Below are positions 12,344 to 21,805 of a stretch of 64,000 nt of DNA, piece after piece. The first letter of the stretch is position 1. The number at the start of each line of letters is the position of its first letter. The stretch comes from Monosiga brevicollis MX1. Taxonomy: Eukaryota > Opisthokonta > Choanoflagellata > Craspedida > Salpingoecidae. The notes beneath the pieces were generated by a model, which was not told the origin of the DNA, did not search any database, and was given only the letters and a program-made list of their open reading frames with translations. The stretch spans positions 570,329 through 634,328 of the forward strand of contig NW_001865053.1 in the NCBI RefSeq assembly GCF_000002865.3, written 5' to 3'. Position numbers and translations under genes: made by a program.

Positions 12344-12774
12344 TCAAAGCGCTCAGAAAAGGGCGCTCGTGAGCGCTGGGTTGAGCTGAGCTGAGTGCCT
12401 GGGGGTGGGCTGGTTGATGGTCAGAGAGGTAAGTAGGTACCGAAGGTCGGATCAGCAAAGATGCACCACGAAGCTGGAAGATGAAGAATAGCAGCAGCAG
12501 CAGCAGCAGCAGCAGCACTTATTGCGCGACGGGAAGGCGGCCAGAAGCACTCGCTGTCCTATTCAACAAAGGCGGAGCTAATCCAGCCAGTCTCGCTGAC
12601 GACGAGCGAAAAGCAGAGAGCTTCGCCAAAGACCAATAGCAAGCCGTGCCACCGCGATGAAGAAACAGGCAAGCAGCAAAGGCGACGCAGCAAGGGCGAC
12701 GCAGCAAAGGCGGCGGGGGTGACGAGGCAGCCAAATGTGCAATGACGAGACGACAACGCCGCGCACAGAGAGAG

Positions 12775-12808
<34 letters not shown>

Positions 12809-14266
12809 CTGCAGGAGAGAGAGAGAGAAAGAGAGAGAGGGGGCGGTGTTGGTTGTGGTGGTGAGGCGAAAAGAGAAACACACTTCCAGCTCCACCAGCA
12901 CAAGCTAAGATAAAAGCCAGATCAGAGATAATGCACAGCTCTCAATCGATGCGGTCGGAACGAGAGAGACACCGCCAAACCCCACACGCATGAGAAAGAG
13001 AGAGAGAGAGAGAGAGACACACACACACACACACACACCCTTGAGCTAAATGGTTTAAAAGTGTGACCAAGTGTAACTGGGGGAGTTGGGTGAGGAGGAG
13101 TCGGAGGAAAAAATGAGGGTTGGGTTGGGTTTGAAATGGCAGTCGGGTCTGGCAGGCTCGTGGTGGTAACGGGGTGACTGCTGGTGAGGCCGTGGGATTC
13201 AGGGGAGGGCTACAGGTTGATGATGACTGGTACAGCTCTATGTCTATGTCTTGCCAGTGCCACCCCTGAATATCGCTTGGTCGCTGACGATTGGGTGTAT
13301 GACCGCTTTCCCTTTTTTTTTTTTTTTTCCGTGTGAGATTACACACTTGGCTTAGCACGAGGATCAGATGGGTGGCGGGTCCTCCCCAGCCTCGATCCAA
13401 GGCATACTTGCCCGTGAAATCCGCCTTGCTCCTTCATGGCGGTCACGATGAGCTTGGGCATAGACGGGCCCTGGAGGAGACCGGACTGAAGGGGGTGATG
13501 AGATGACATGATCACATCAGTCTGATGTGTTGCACACGCAACAGTCCCTTCCAACAGCATCACCGGCCTGCAGCCGCACGCTTCGACATGACTTGTAATG
13601 ATGATAATATTTTAGCACACGGTCGTCCAAGGCACCGAGCTGATCGCTGTCAGGGTGCATTGAACGACCAACTCAGAAGCTTAAAAGGCGTCAACAACGT
13701 TGCTTTTCATACCGAGTGTATGTATGGATGATTTCGATATGTCACGTAGGGGGAAACTCAAGAAGATGGGGATGACGACGACCAGCGAAGACAAGTTTTG
13801 GCGTTTGGGGATCAACACCAAGACGTCGTCAGCCCTCTGAGCCGCAAGTTGGAAGTCGACTGATCCGTCGCGACGCCAGCAAGAAAGCCCGACGCCGCGA
13901 TACAATCGCGCTCTGGTTTTGCTGCTCTACCACTTGTTGTTGCAAGTCCTGCCCTGACAAGCCTCTCACCGAGTTCCCTCCCACACCACCCAATTCCCAG
14001 GTCACAGGTAGATTCCTGCAGCATTGAGACTGGACGCTTACAGCCCTTTGTGTGGTGTCAAGCTCTTGGTGCTCAAACACTGCGAATGAGGACGTTGAAG
14101 CGATGATGATCACGACGACTCTCTTTCGTTTGATTTGTTGTTTTTCGAAAATATGACGCCTGGTCTCAGCTGCTCGGAAAGGGGCATGTTACTTGATCCG
14201 TGGGCGTTGCATTTGAGCTCGTTTTGGGTCCGTTTAGTACGCTCAAGGCGCTCCCGTGGTGGCTGC
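12344..14266. other. Repeat-rich intergenic region with doubtful minus-strand exons
   Basis: Contains a short CAG run (12489-12517), GA tracts (12767-12840), a joined GA/CA tract (about 12992-13039) and a T run near 13312-13328. Two stretches look weakly coding on the minus strand. One begins MPKLIVTAMKEQGGFHGQ near 13459 and is followed by a gtatgc donor. The other, 14113-13809, could join MIIIASTSSFAVFEHQ to STCDLGIGWCGREL through a gtaagc/gcag intron and give a protein of about 90 aa. Neither resembles a family I know. Confidence 0.3.
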
Positions 14267-16435
14267 TTAGGCGGGCACACCGACGCCGCAGCACTTTTTG
14301 TACTTGCGGCCTGAGCCACAAGAGCAGGGCTCATTGCGACCCACCTGCGCACAACCAAAAGGTGAGGGCGTTAAAACGATTGGAATAGACTGAATCTGAG
14401 AAAGCACGTATGCATGCACAAGCGCACGCGCGCACACACACATGCGAGTGCGCAAGCGAGTGCGCTCAGGCGAGCATCTCCAATAGCACCAAGCACCAAC
14501 GCCACGTACCCGGACCTCCTCCGTTCGCTTGTTGGGGAGATTGATGCCCATCTTCTCGGCCATGGCCTTCAAATTGCGCTCCTGGCGTGCCTCAAAGGCA
14601 TCCTTCTCACGCTTGGTCGTGGGAAAGCCGTTGGGCAGACGAATGACTTTTTCATTGACCAGCTTGTTGTTGACAAAATGAAGCTATGCGTCCCGCCCAA
14701 TCAAAAGACAAGAGCAGCCATTGGTCAAAGCGGTTGGGCCATGCGTGCAGGTGTGCACACGCCAACGAGGCCAGTTCACACACACACACACACACCTTGA
14801 ACTGAGAGCGCTCAATGTGCAGGTCTGCGTAATCCTCCTGCATGTCTCCAAAGCCCGTCAAGATGGTGTCGTCACTGTCGCCAAAGGCCATGCTCAAGCG
14901 ATGGCAGCCGGCCCAGATGATGCATCTGACGCACACAACCGAGTGGGGGCATGAGATGAGACCGACGCGCGTCAACTGAATCACGCAGCGCACGTTCACA
15001 CGTGCTAGCGAGAACGGAAACACAGAGGGGCTCTGCCGGTGTATGTGATGCTCGCAGCGCTATACAAAAAGGACAGCCGCGTACCCAAAATGCTCCTTCT
15101 GGTCAAACTTCAAACTCAGGTCCGACGACATATCCAGCTGCATGGTGCCAATCTTCACCTTGAACGACGCATCAATGTTCTCGCACTTGTACATTTCCAC
15201 CATGTGTGTGACAATCTGTAGAAATGGCGCAAGAACGAGCCATTTAATCACCGAACCAACAGAAGCTAGCGCCTCACTCTCTTTCCTTCGCACTCAACCC
15301 GCAGTGCGTCTGTCAATTCCAGACCAAGGCTCCGTATTGCCTGATAAACAGACCCATACAACCATGCGGACTGACCTTGGCGTTACAAGCCAGCTTGATG
15401 TTGGAGCATGATTGGACAAAGATCTTGGTGGACAGCGAGTTGATCTCAAAAGTGCAGTTTTTGCAGTTTGCCACAATAAGCGTGGCACGGGGATCGACAT
15501 CTCCTGGGTTGATCACGCTAAGCATCAAGAGCGCATTCCGCCATCACATGAGAATGCGCCTTGCTTGGTGGTAACCTCTGTCTGGGACAGTGAGGCGTTT
15601 TTCTCGAGGGGAAAAAAAAAAAAAAGGGTGACCGATTTATCGGGCTCAAAAAAATTCAAACGCACATCTCCTTGTCGACGAGACCCGAATAGACCTTTGA
15701 ATCCTTGGATTTGGCCGCACCCAACATGGCCTGCATCTTCTTGACATCCTCCTTGGACATCTCCTCACCCTCGGTGTCCGTTTTAGCGCTCGATGTACCC
15801 ACCTACACCAAAATTGGCCCATCGACGCGTGTACAGAACCGGGTGAGTTGCAAGACCAAGGCGCGAGTCGAGTGATGTTTAGAGTGATGTTCAGGTTACC
15901 TTGACAGCAGCCGTGGCTGCGGTGGTTGACACATCTTCCGTGGTGGTGGCGTTGATGCCCTCCTTGCCCAGAACGCGGGATTGTTTGTCTAAGATTGGAT
16001 CAGGCCAAGCGTGCAAGCCGTCAGCTATGCTTAAGCCAAAAAAGGGGGTGCCGAGTGGCGTATGCTTGGAAGCTGGAGACCCAAAAGCAGAAACCAACCC
16101 CAGACGGTACCGCGCACTTGCTCTGCCTGCAGCTCGGCAAGACGCTGCTCAATGGCATCAACAAAGCCCTCCTGCCAACGTCAAACAATGGGCCGAGCAT
16201 GAGTGCTAGAAGGCTGGCATGTTTTTCTGCTTTGGAGCAGCGCAATGCATCAATATGAACGGCACAAACATACGCCTTGTTCTGCGGTCTTTTCAGCCTC
16301 GGCAGCCTAAAAGTATGCCAGACAAGGACCACAAACGACGAGTGATGCCTCTGCAAAACGAAGGCACTCAAAAGAGGGCGCAAGGTCACCGCGCCACCGT
16401 ACCGTGGCTGTCGCCTTGGGATCCTGATCCGCCAT
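14267..16435 (-). CDS. C-CAP/cofactor C-like domain protein with C-terminal SEC-C zinc motif
   Basis: Multi-exon gene starting MADQDPKATATVR at 16435. A short exon near 16120-16175 encodes EGFVDAIEQRLAELQAEQ, a helical segment recalling the N-terminal oligomerisation helix of CAP. A linker with TTTEDVSTTAATAAVK and KEDVKKMQAMLGAAK follows. A beta-helix-like stretch comes next: TLIVANCKNCTFEINSLSTK, SCSNIKLACNAKV, YKCENIDASFKVKIG. This matches the C-CAP domain of adenylyl cyclase-associated proteins, where CKNCTF..... is diagnostic. The last exon encodes VGRNEPCSCGSGRKYKKCCG, a SEC-C zinc-binding motif known from bacterial SecA. CAPs recycle actin monomers, and C-CAP binds actin. The CAP middle region (HFD, proline-rich, WH2) is absent. 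Some splice junctions around 15560-15700 remain uncertain. Confidence 0.7.
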
Positions 16436-16807
16436 GATGAGCTGGGTCTGTTGCACGCACGACAAAAAAACTTGACCTACAGCCCGGTCCACAATCATGT
16501 TTGCAACCAAAGGTGAGCGATGGAGAGAGATACGTCGTCGTACAGAGCCTGCCCTGCGAGCGGCTAGCGATCAGCTGCCACATCACGCTTGGGCCAGTCC
16601 CGCCCCCCTTTGGACGCTTGCCTGAAACCCGGCGTAACTTTGCAGGCAGCCCATTCAAATTGCAACCAGTCCCCCCCCACCCCCTCTCCCTCATGCATGC
16701 ACCGTTGTAGTCGCAGCCCTGCTAGGCGATACCCGCCCCGCCGTCGCCCCGACCCCTGACCCCTCCTCCGTTTCGATCCAGCTCATTCATCTCACACACA
16801 CACACAC

Positions 16808-16850
<43 letters not shown>

Positions 16851-17051
16851 TGTGTGAACAACAATAGGAAAATCAGCCAAAATGATCAAAAAAATCTTTC
16901 TTTCCGTATGCGGTGCTGTGTGTCAGATCCGGACCAAAGTTGGCTCATGGAGTGGGAAGTATGTTGACAACAGCTGTTGTAACATCATCCGCTAACTACC
17001 TGATGTCATTGTATCGCGGCAACCTCAACCCTCAAACATTCACAGCGTGTT

Positions 17052-17092
<41 letters not shown>

Positions 17093-17469
17093 TCTCTCAT
17101 CTCTCATAAATTTCAAGCATCGCCGTCATCGTCGTCGTCGTCGTGTATTCAGTCGGTGTCCTCACGAGCTTGGGACGGGTGCCTGTCTTCTTGGCTTTAC
17201 GTGCGGGTGTGGAGCTTGCGTGGGATACGAGGATTGATTGGAGGGACGCTTGGGGGTGGGATCGGCTGCCCATACCACGTCCCGTCGGCGTCACGAGGAG
17301 GGCGTTCTTGAGGCACACTGCTAGCGCCTTGCGAGGCTGACAGACCGTCACGCGCCCCGCACTACTGGTTGTCCCTGCCTCGCTTTTATCGTGCAGTGGA
17401 GGTGCGCGGTTCGCTCTTTCGGTGTTGTCCCCGGCTAGCTGTTCTCTCAGCTCAGCCAGAACCAGCGCC
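16436..17469. other. Divergent intergenic region with CT microsatellites
   Basis: This lies between the 5' ends of the C-CAP/SEC-C gene (-) and the RA-domain gene (+), so it probably carries both promoters. It has CA/CT runs at about 16796-16844 and a CT run at about 17051-17100. No coding exon is convincing. Confidence 0.45.
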
Positions 17470-18730
17470 ATGACCAGTTTGGAAGCTTTCAAGAACAAAA
17501 GCCTGCATGACCCGGGTACCCTGCTACCTTCGCCCTCCAAGGCTTCTGTCGAAGATACCCCCGTCTCTTTACGCATCTTTGCAGGTTTGTGACCCCAGCC
17601 GTTGCTCAAGTCAAAACCAACCCAACCACGGACCTTGACCCGAAGAGCATTGGCTCGACACGCATACACCCTCACCCCATCAACACGCTTCTTCTTCTTC
17701 TTCTTCTTCTTCTTCTTCTTCTTCTTCTTCTTCTTCTTCTTCTTCTCCTCCTCCTCCTTCTTGTTTTGCACGCCTAGGTGATGCCATGGTCTCGCCAGGA
17801 TCCACCTACAAGGCCATTTTGGCCACCCCCTCCACGTCAACCACCGAGGTACCGGACCTGCTGCCCAGCAAGCTTCCACAGTGCATATAAATTTCACACT
17901 TATGTACAAGCACCGTCGTTCTTAGCGAAGACGGCATCTTGCCCGATCGACTCATCCCACTCACCGCACCTTTCGGCTCCAACAAAGGTTATTCGCCGCG
18001 CGCTCGAGCGCTATGAGTGCAGTGAGGATCCGGCACTCTTTGAGCTGCATTTTGTGCGCTTTGATGAGAGGACCGGCAAGATTGCTAAACAGGGATCCTT
18101 AACTAAGCTCCTACTTGGCCCCACTTCGGATACTCAAACCTGCATCGTACGTCTCCTTCAGGCTGGCCAAGGGTCTGCTTCACTACAACACAGTCATCAA
18201 CAAATGCCTTCGACTCTTCTGCTCTTCTGGATCCCCCCATTAGGTGCTTGAGGATGACGTCAAGCCCGTTCTCGTTGCCGAATGGTACTCATCAGAGACC
18301 CGCCGGTTCGTTGCTCGTCCCATCCAAGGCCTCTGCCGCAAACCACGCGGTTCCGTGTGGCAACACCCGCGAGGCAAAAAAAGACAAACTTCTCAACTTC
18401 GCCCTGAGCTCATGACTTGGCACATATGTTGTTGTGCATGTTGTTAGATTTGAGCTGGCGCGCAAGCCAGCCTCCAGCGCGCCAACGCCTGAACGGGGCA
18501 TGCGTCGCAAGACATCAATGCTTTCCTTCCGCCGCAAACGCCCGCCGTCCCGTCCCAACGCCTTTATGGCCGTGGCCGAGGCTGGGGTTGACAACACACG
18601 CCGTCATTCCCAGGAAATGTCTACCACGCCATCGGCCTCACGACCGAGTCCCGGTGCCATGCTGGCCGCGCCAGCCACCCCACAGAGCTTAACAAAGCGC
18701 CCCTCGGCGCGGTTTGAGACGGATCTGTAA
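17470..18730 (+). CDS. Ras-association (RA) domain protein
   Basis: At least five exons. Exon 1 (17470-17584) encodes MTSLEAFKNK..SLRIFA. Later exons give SPGSTYKAILATPSTSTTE, VIRRALERYECSEDP, LFELHFVRFDERTGKI, then VLEDDVKPVLVAEWYSS. This is the linear pattern of an RA/ubiquitin-like fold: a first strand ..LRIF, YK.ILV....T..EVI..AL.K, L.ELH, and a closing L.DDE.P...... near the end. RA domains bind GTP-loaded Ras/Rap proteins. The last exon (to 18730) is a basic Ser/Pro-rich tail (RRKTSMLSFRRKRPPSRP, SLTKRPSARFETDL) with several RxxS sites that AGC kinases could phosphorylate. No kinase, GEF or LIM domain is attached, so an adaptor role is inferred. The (TTC)n tract lies in intron 1. Confidence 0.72.
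17691..17746. repeat. (TTC)n microsatellite in intron 1 of the RA gene
   Basis: About 18 TTC units followed by TCC units, shortly upstream of the acceptor at 17777. It may act as an over-long polypyrimidine tract. The poly-Lys and poly-Leu frames across it are artefacts. Confidence 0.93.
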
Positions 18731-19856
18731 TTCTGCAACGACCTCGCCCCCTCTTTCCGAACTGTCTTGGTTTCGTGGGGCTCCATCTTTTTGATGATTG
18801 TGTCCTTTGATTTTGCCTCCTCCTCCCGAACTTTTGACCTTACCTTGTGCTGTCGCTCGTCGAATGTGTGATGTGATACCTTTCTCCACCTTGCTGGCTC
18901 GCACTCTTTTGAGTCCGAAGGGGGCACCCATGTGGGCTTCTGTTTTCATCGTCTGTATGTCCATCGCCCATCCTTCTGCCCATGTATCCAAGGTTATCCA
19001 ACCTGGGCTTTGCCCCACCCGATGCAGCGCTTATGCGCATGGTACATACATACTAGGCTTTTTGATCCCAAAAATTGATCCTGTGTATCCCGTCCCCCTG
19101 CGCTCTCCCAACGACCTGATTGGCTTGCAGCGCTTGCATGCAAAAGCACTCTCGAAATGAGGGAGGGACAGCCGCCGGTAACGGCTCATTTGGAGGAAAC
19201 AGCATTGAAGGACAGCAGTTTAGAACAGTCTGGCAAAAATGTTTGCCCTGGTGAGCTAAACTCCGGCTTTTGGGGCACTGGAGGAAGGAGATTGAATTCA
19301 GAGTGAAAGGGGGTGTTTCTTTTGGGGAGGTGGATGGGAAAAGAAGAGGTAGAAGGCACGGCAGACGAATGGACAGAGATACAATGACAGGTATGCATGC
19401 ACCTGGTGCCAGAAGGACACAAAGAAGTACATTAACATGTAAGCTCGTCACGCCACCATGGTCCTTTCCAAAGTCCGTACGACGGACCAGTTGCAGGAGA
19501 GAGACGCCAGCAATGAAACCTAAACACACCCTGTTGCCTCAAAGGCGACAACCCGTGGGGAAGGTCGCCAAGGCTGGGCAACAGAGAAAAGCACACGCAC
19601 GGGAAAGAAAACGAGGAACAAAGAGAAGAGAAGAGCATCGCTCCCTTGGACATGGATCACGCAGGCGGGCAATGTCAACGCCTTTGGCTGGACACATTGT
19701 CACGGTTGCCGTGTTTGGTGCGCGGGCAGGCGTCTAAAAGCATTATCCCCTTCTTCTGCGTCCAGGAGGTGGCGCGATCCAAGAAAGACAAGAACAGGCA
19801 CATATGCAAACGATCAACAAAGGAGGAACAATCGATCGTTGGCAAGTCAACGGGCT
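18731..19856. other. Convergent intergenic region, nothing recognised
   Basis: This stretch lies between the end of the RA gene (+) and the end of the Rab21-like exons (-), presumably holding 3' UTRs. Open frames here are basic or low-complexity, have no family signature and no splice support. Confidence 0.4.
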
Positions 19857-20188
19857 TTAGCAGCATCCATCACCAGCTGCCGCCTGCGCAGAGGCGCCAC
19901 CGTCTTCCTCCACCTCAACACGGTGTGGATCTCGTCGTCGACGCCCAGAGTCCGTGGTACCGTGCTGTGCGAGCATGGCTGCAAACGTGGCCACGGCAGT
20001 GCACGAAAAATAAGCGGTGAGGTGCAGCCAGGGTTGAGTCGGGCAAAGGAGATGCCCGCGAACAGAGACGAGGGCCAGGCCAGGAACAAGGGCACACACT
20101 CTTGGTGAGTTCCTTGAACATTTCTTCAATGCCTTTGTTCTGTTTGGCCGATGTTTGAAAGTGGACGGCACCCACTGACGCGACATAG
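19857..20188 (-). pseudogene. Rab21-like C-terminal exons; GTPase core not found
   Basis: The exon 20188-20100 encodes SYVASVGAVHFQTSAKQNKG and then IEEMFKEL. This closely matches the end of the Rab21 G domain (SY.ESVGAKH..TSAKQNKGIEEL), including the G5 SAK motif. A second exon (19978-19857) encodes a basic/acidic tail ending AAAGDGCC, a double-cysteine prenylation signal as in Rab21. Rab21 acts on early endosomes and integrin traffic. I could not find the P-loop, switch regions, WDTAGQ or NKxD motif upstream to 20860. Only degenerate echoes appear, such as GIEIDFTKT near 20600 and DPRGQDRL in a different frame. The gene may be a decayed copy, a misassembled gene, or have its 5' exons farther away. 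The pseudogene label is a judgement. Confidence 0.5.
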
Positions 20189-21805
20189 CTACAACGGCCG
20201 AACAGAGGAAAAATGAGACCCGAGTCCGGAGGCGTTGGACGCAGAGCGGCAACACTCCCACACTCCGGCGCGCATCCCGTGGTGCGCGCGCCCGGGTGTA
20301 CATGACTTGATGTTGTGGAAAACTCGCGCTGCGAAGCTTGGCTTGCTGGATCTTGTTCATCAGACGTGGCAGCCAGTTGTTGTACGAGTCGCAACTGCCT
20401 CTTCTTGCGGTGCGATGGCTGCAGCTCGTGGCTGTGCTCTCTCCAATCATCTGCTGGGTTAGCGTTTGGTTGCCCTATGGTTGCTGACACGCCAGAGGGG
20501 AGCACGGTGACTGCAGCAAAGGTCACCGCAGTCTTCCCTGGCAGCCGATCCTGGCCTCGCGGATCCATAAAAGTCTGGAAGCCGTTTTTGTGAAATCTAT
20601 TTCAATGCCGCGCACAAACAGTGAGGCGTTTCCAACATCGCGCGCACAGCAGTGCGATGTGCTCCACGACAAGCTGGAGTCCTAATGTAGGCATCCTACC
20701 TTTGATCTCTGACGATGTGGCTGATCCTGCGACGTTGGATCCAACGGCGCTGCATTGCGCATGGCGGCTGCCATTGGCGGAGGTGTGGGCGTCAACGGAG
20801 GCTCACCGCGCCACGTGGCAAACGCATTTAGCACCTGCCTGCGCCTGACGCGACGTTTACTGACTGGCTGATTCTGATTCTGGTGTCGCGCACGTCAGTG
20901 ACGCCTCGTGCCAAACGAAAAACCGTCTCTGGGGGCCGTGGGATCGCAAGGTGTCGGCGGCGAGTGGTTGAGCATGTGCACAGCAGCAGCTGCCTCGGTC
21001 TGTGTGGACAACAGAGGCTCGCATGTTGGGCATATGGACAGCAGCAGCTGCCTCAGTCTGCGTGGACAACAGAGGCTCGCGTGTTGGGCATATGGACAGC
21101 AGCAGCTGCCTCGGTCTGCGTGGACAACAGAGGCTCGCGTGTCTTAGATGCGGTAGCTCCAGAGCTCGATGTAGCAGCTGGCGTGTTTGATGGCATGGGA
21201 TGCTGTGGTATGCTGTGGCATGGCTGCCGCAGACGTCTGTGGTGCAAGGGCGCCAACTGTCACAGCTCGTGCTGGAGGTGCGAGCTGTGCAGATGCCTCG
21301 TTTGTAAATGTTATACCTGTGTCCAAGTAACAGCGTCAGCAAGGGGCTGGGCGAGATGCAGAAGGTTGAAAGTACCAAAAAAAAAACATACATCCGGATA
21401 CACAGCCAGCATCGACAAGAGGCTTACCGGCGCAGGTGATAAGCAGCTCATGCGTCTGTGAGCAGACGCTTGTCAAGGAATGAACGGACTTGTTTGCATC
21501 AATGTCGTTGGAGACAGGTGTGCACTTGTCCACGACAGCCAAGAGCTTGGCCAATGATCTGTTGGCCTTGGCACCCTGTGCACTCGACATCGACGAAATT
21601 ACAATTACAAAAAAAACGTTCTCGACCACTGTGAGACCCGCCATCATCTAATTTTAGCGCATAAGCAGCCGTTGGAAATGGCGGGAAAGATTTGTCGACT
21701 TGCATTTTTCTTCTTCTTCTTCTTTTTTTTGGGGGTTTTTCTTGGTTTTTTTTTTTTCTTTTTCTTGGAAGGGGTGTGGGGCGTTGCTCTTTGGCATCCC
21801 GCATC
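20189..21805. other. Intergenic region with 58-bp tandem repeat and decayed Rab-like echoes
   Basis: The region upstream of the Rab21-like exons holds no exon I can defend. Weak Rab-like fragments occur near 20530-20610 on the minus strand in different frames. The tandem repeat at 20976-21150 is listed separately. The last 100 bp (21708-21775) are T-rich and immediately precede the nuclease-kinase start codon. Confidence 0.4.
20976..21150. repeat. 58-bp tandem repeat, about three copies
   Basis: Three near-identical copies begin with the word acagcagcagctgcctc at about 20978, 21036 and 21094. Each contains gtggacaacagaggctcg. The 58-bp period is not a multiple of three, so each copy reads in a different frame, which argues against a coding repeat. 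Confidence 0.9.

Noticed and set aside
17097-17909. Minus-strand frame with poly-Lys
   Set aside because: The Lys run is the reverse of the intronic TTC tract; the real exons are on the plus strand.
19270-19737. Plus-strand basic frame of about 155 codons
   Set aside because: Arg/Lys-rich without motif, in the expected 3' UTR region between convergent genes.
20490-20600. GKTA near 20530 on the minus strand as a P-loop
   Set aside because: No preceding GxxxxGK spacing and no hydrophobic strand; coincidental.
20976-21150. Regular repeats as a CRISPR array
   Set aside because: Copies are contiguous with no unique spacers, in a eukaryotic genome; a minisatellite.
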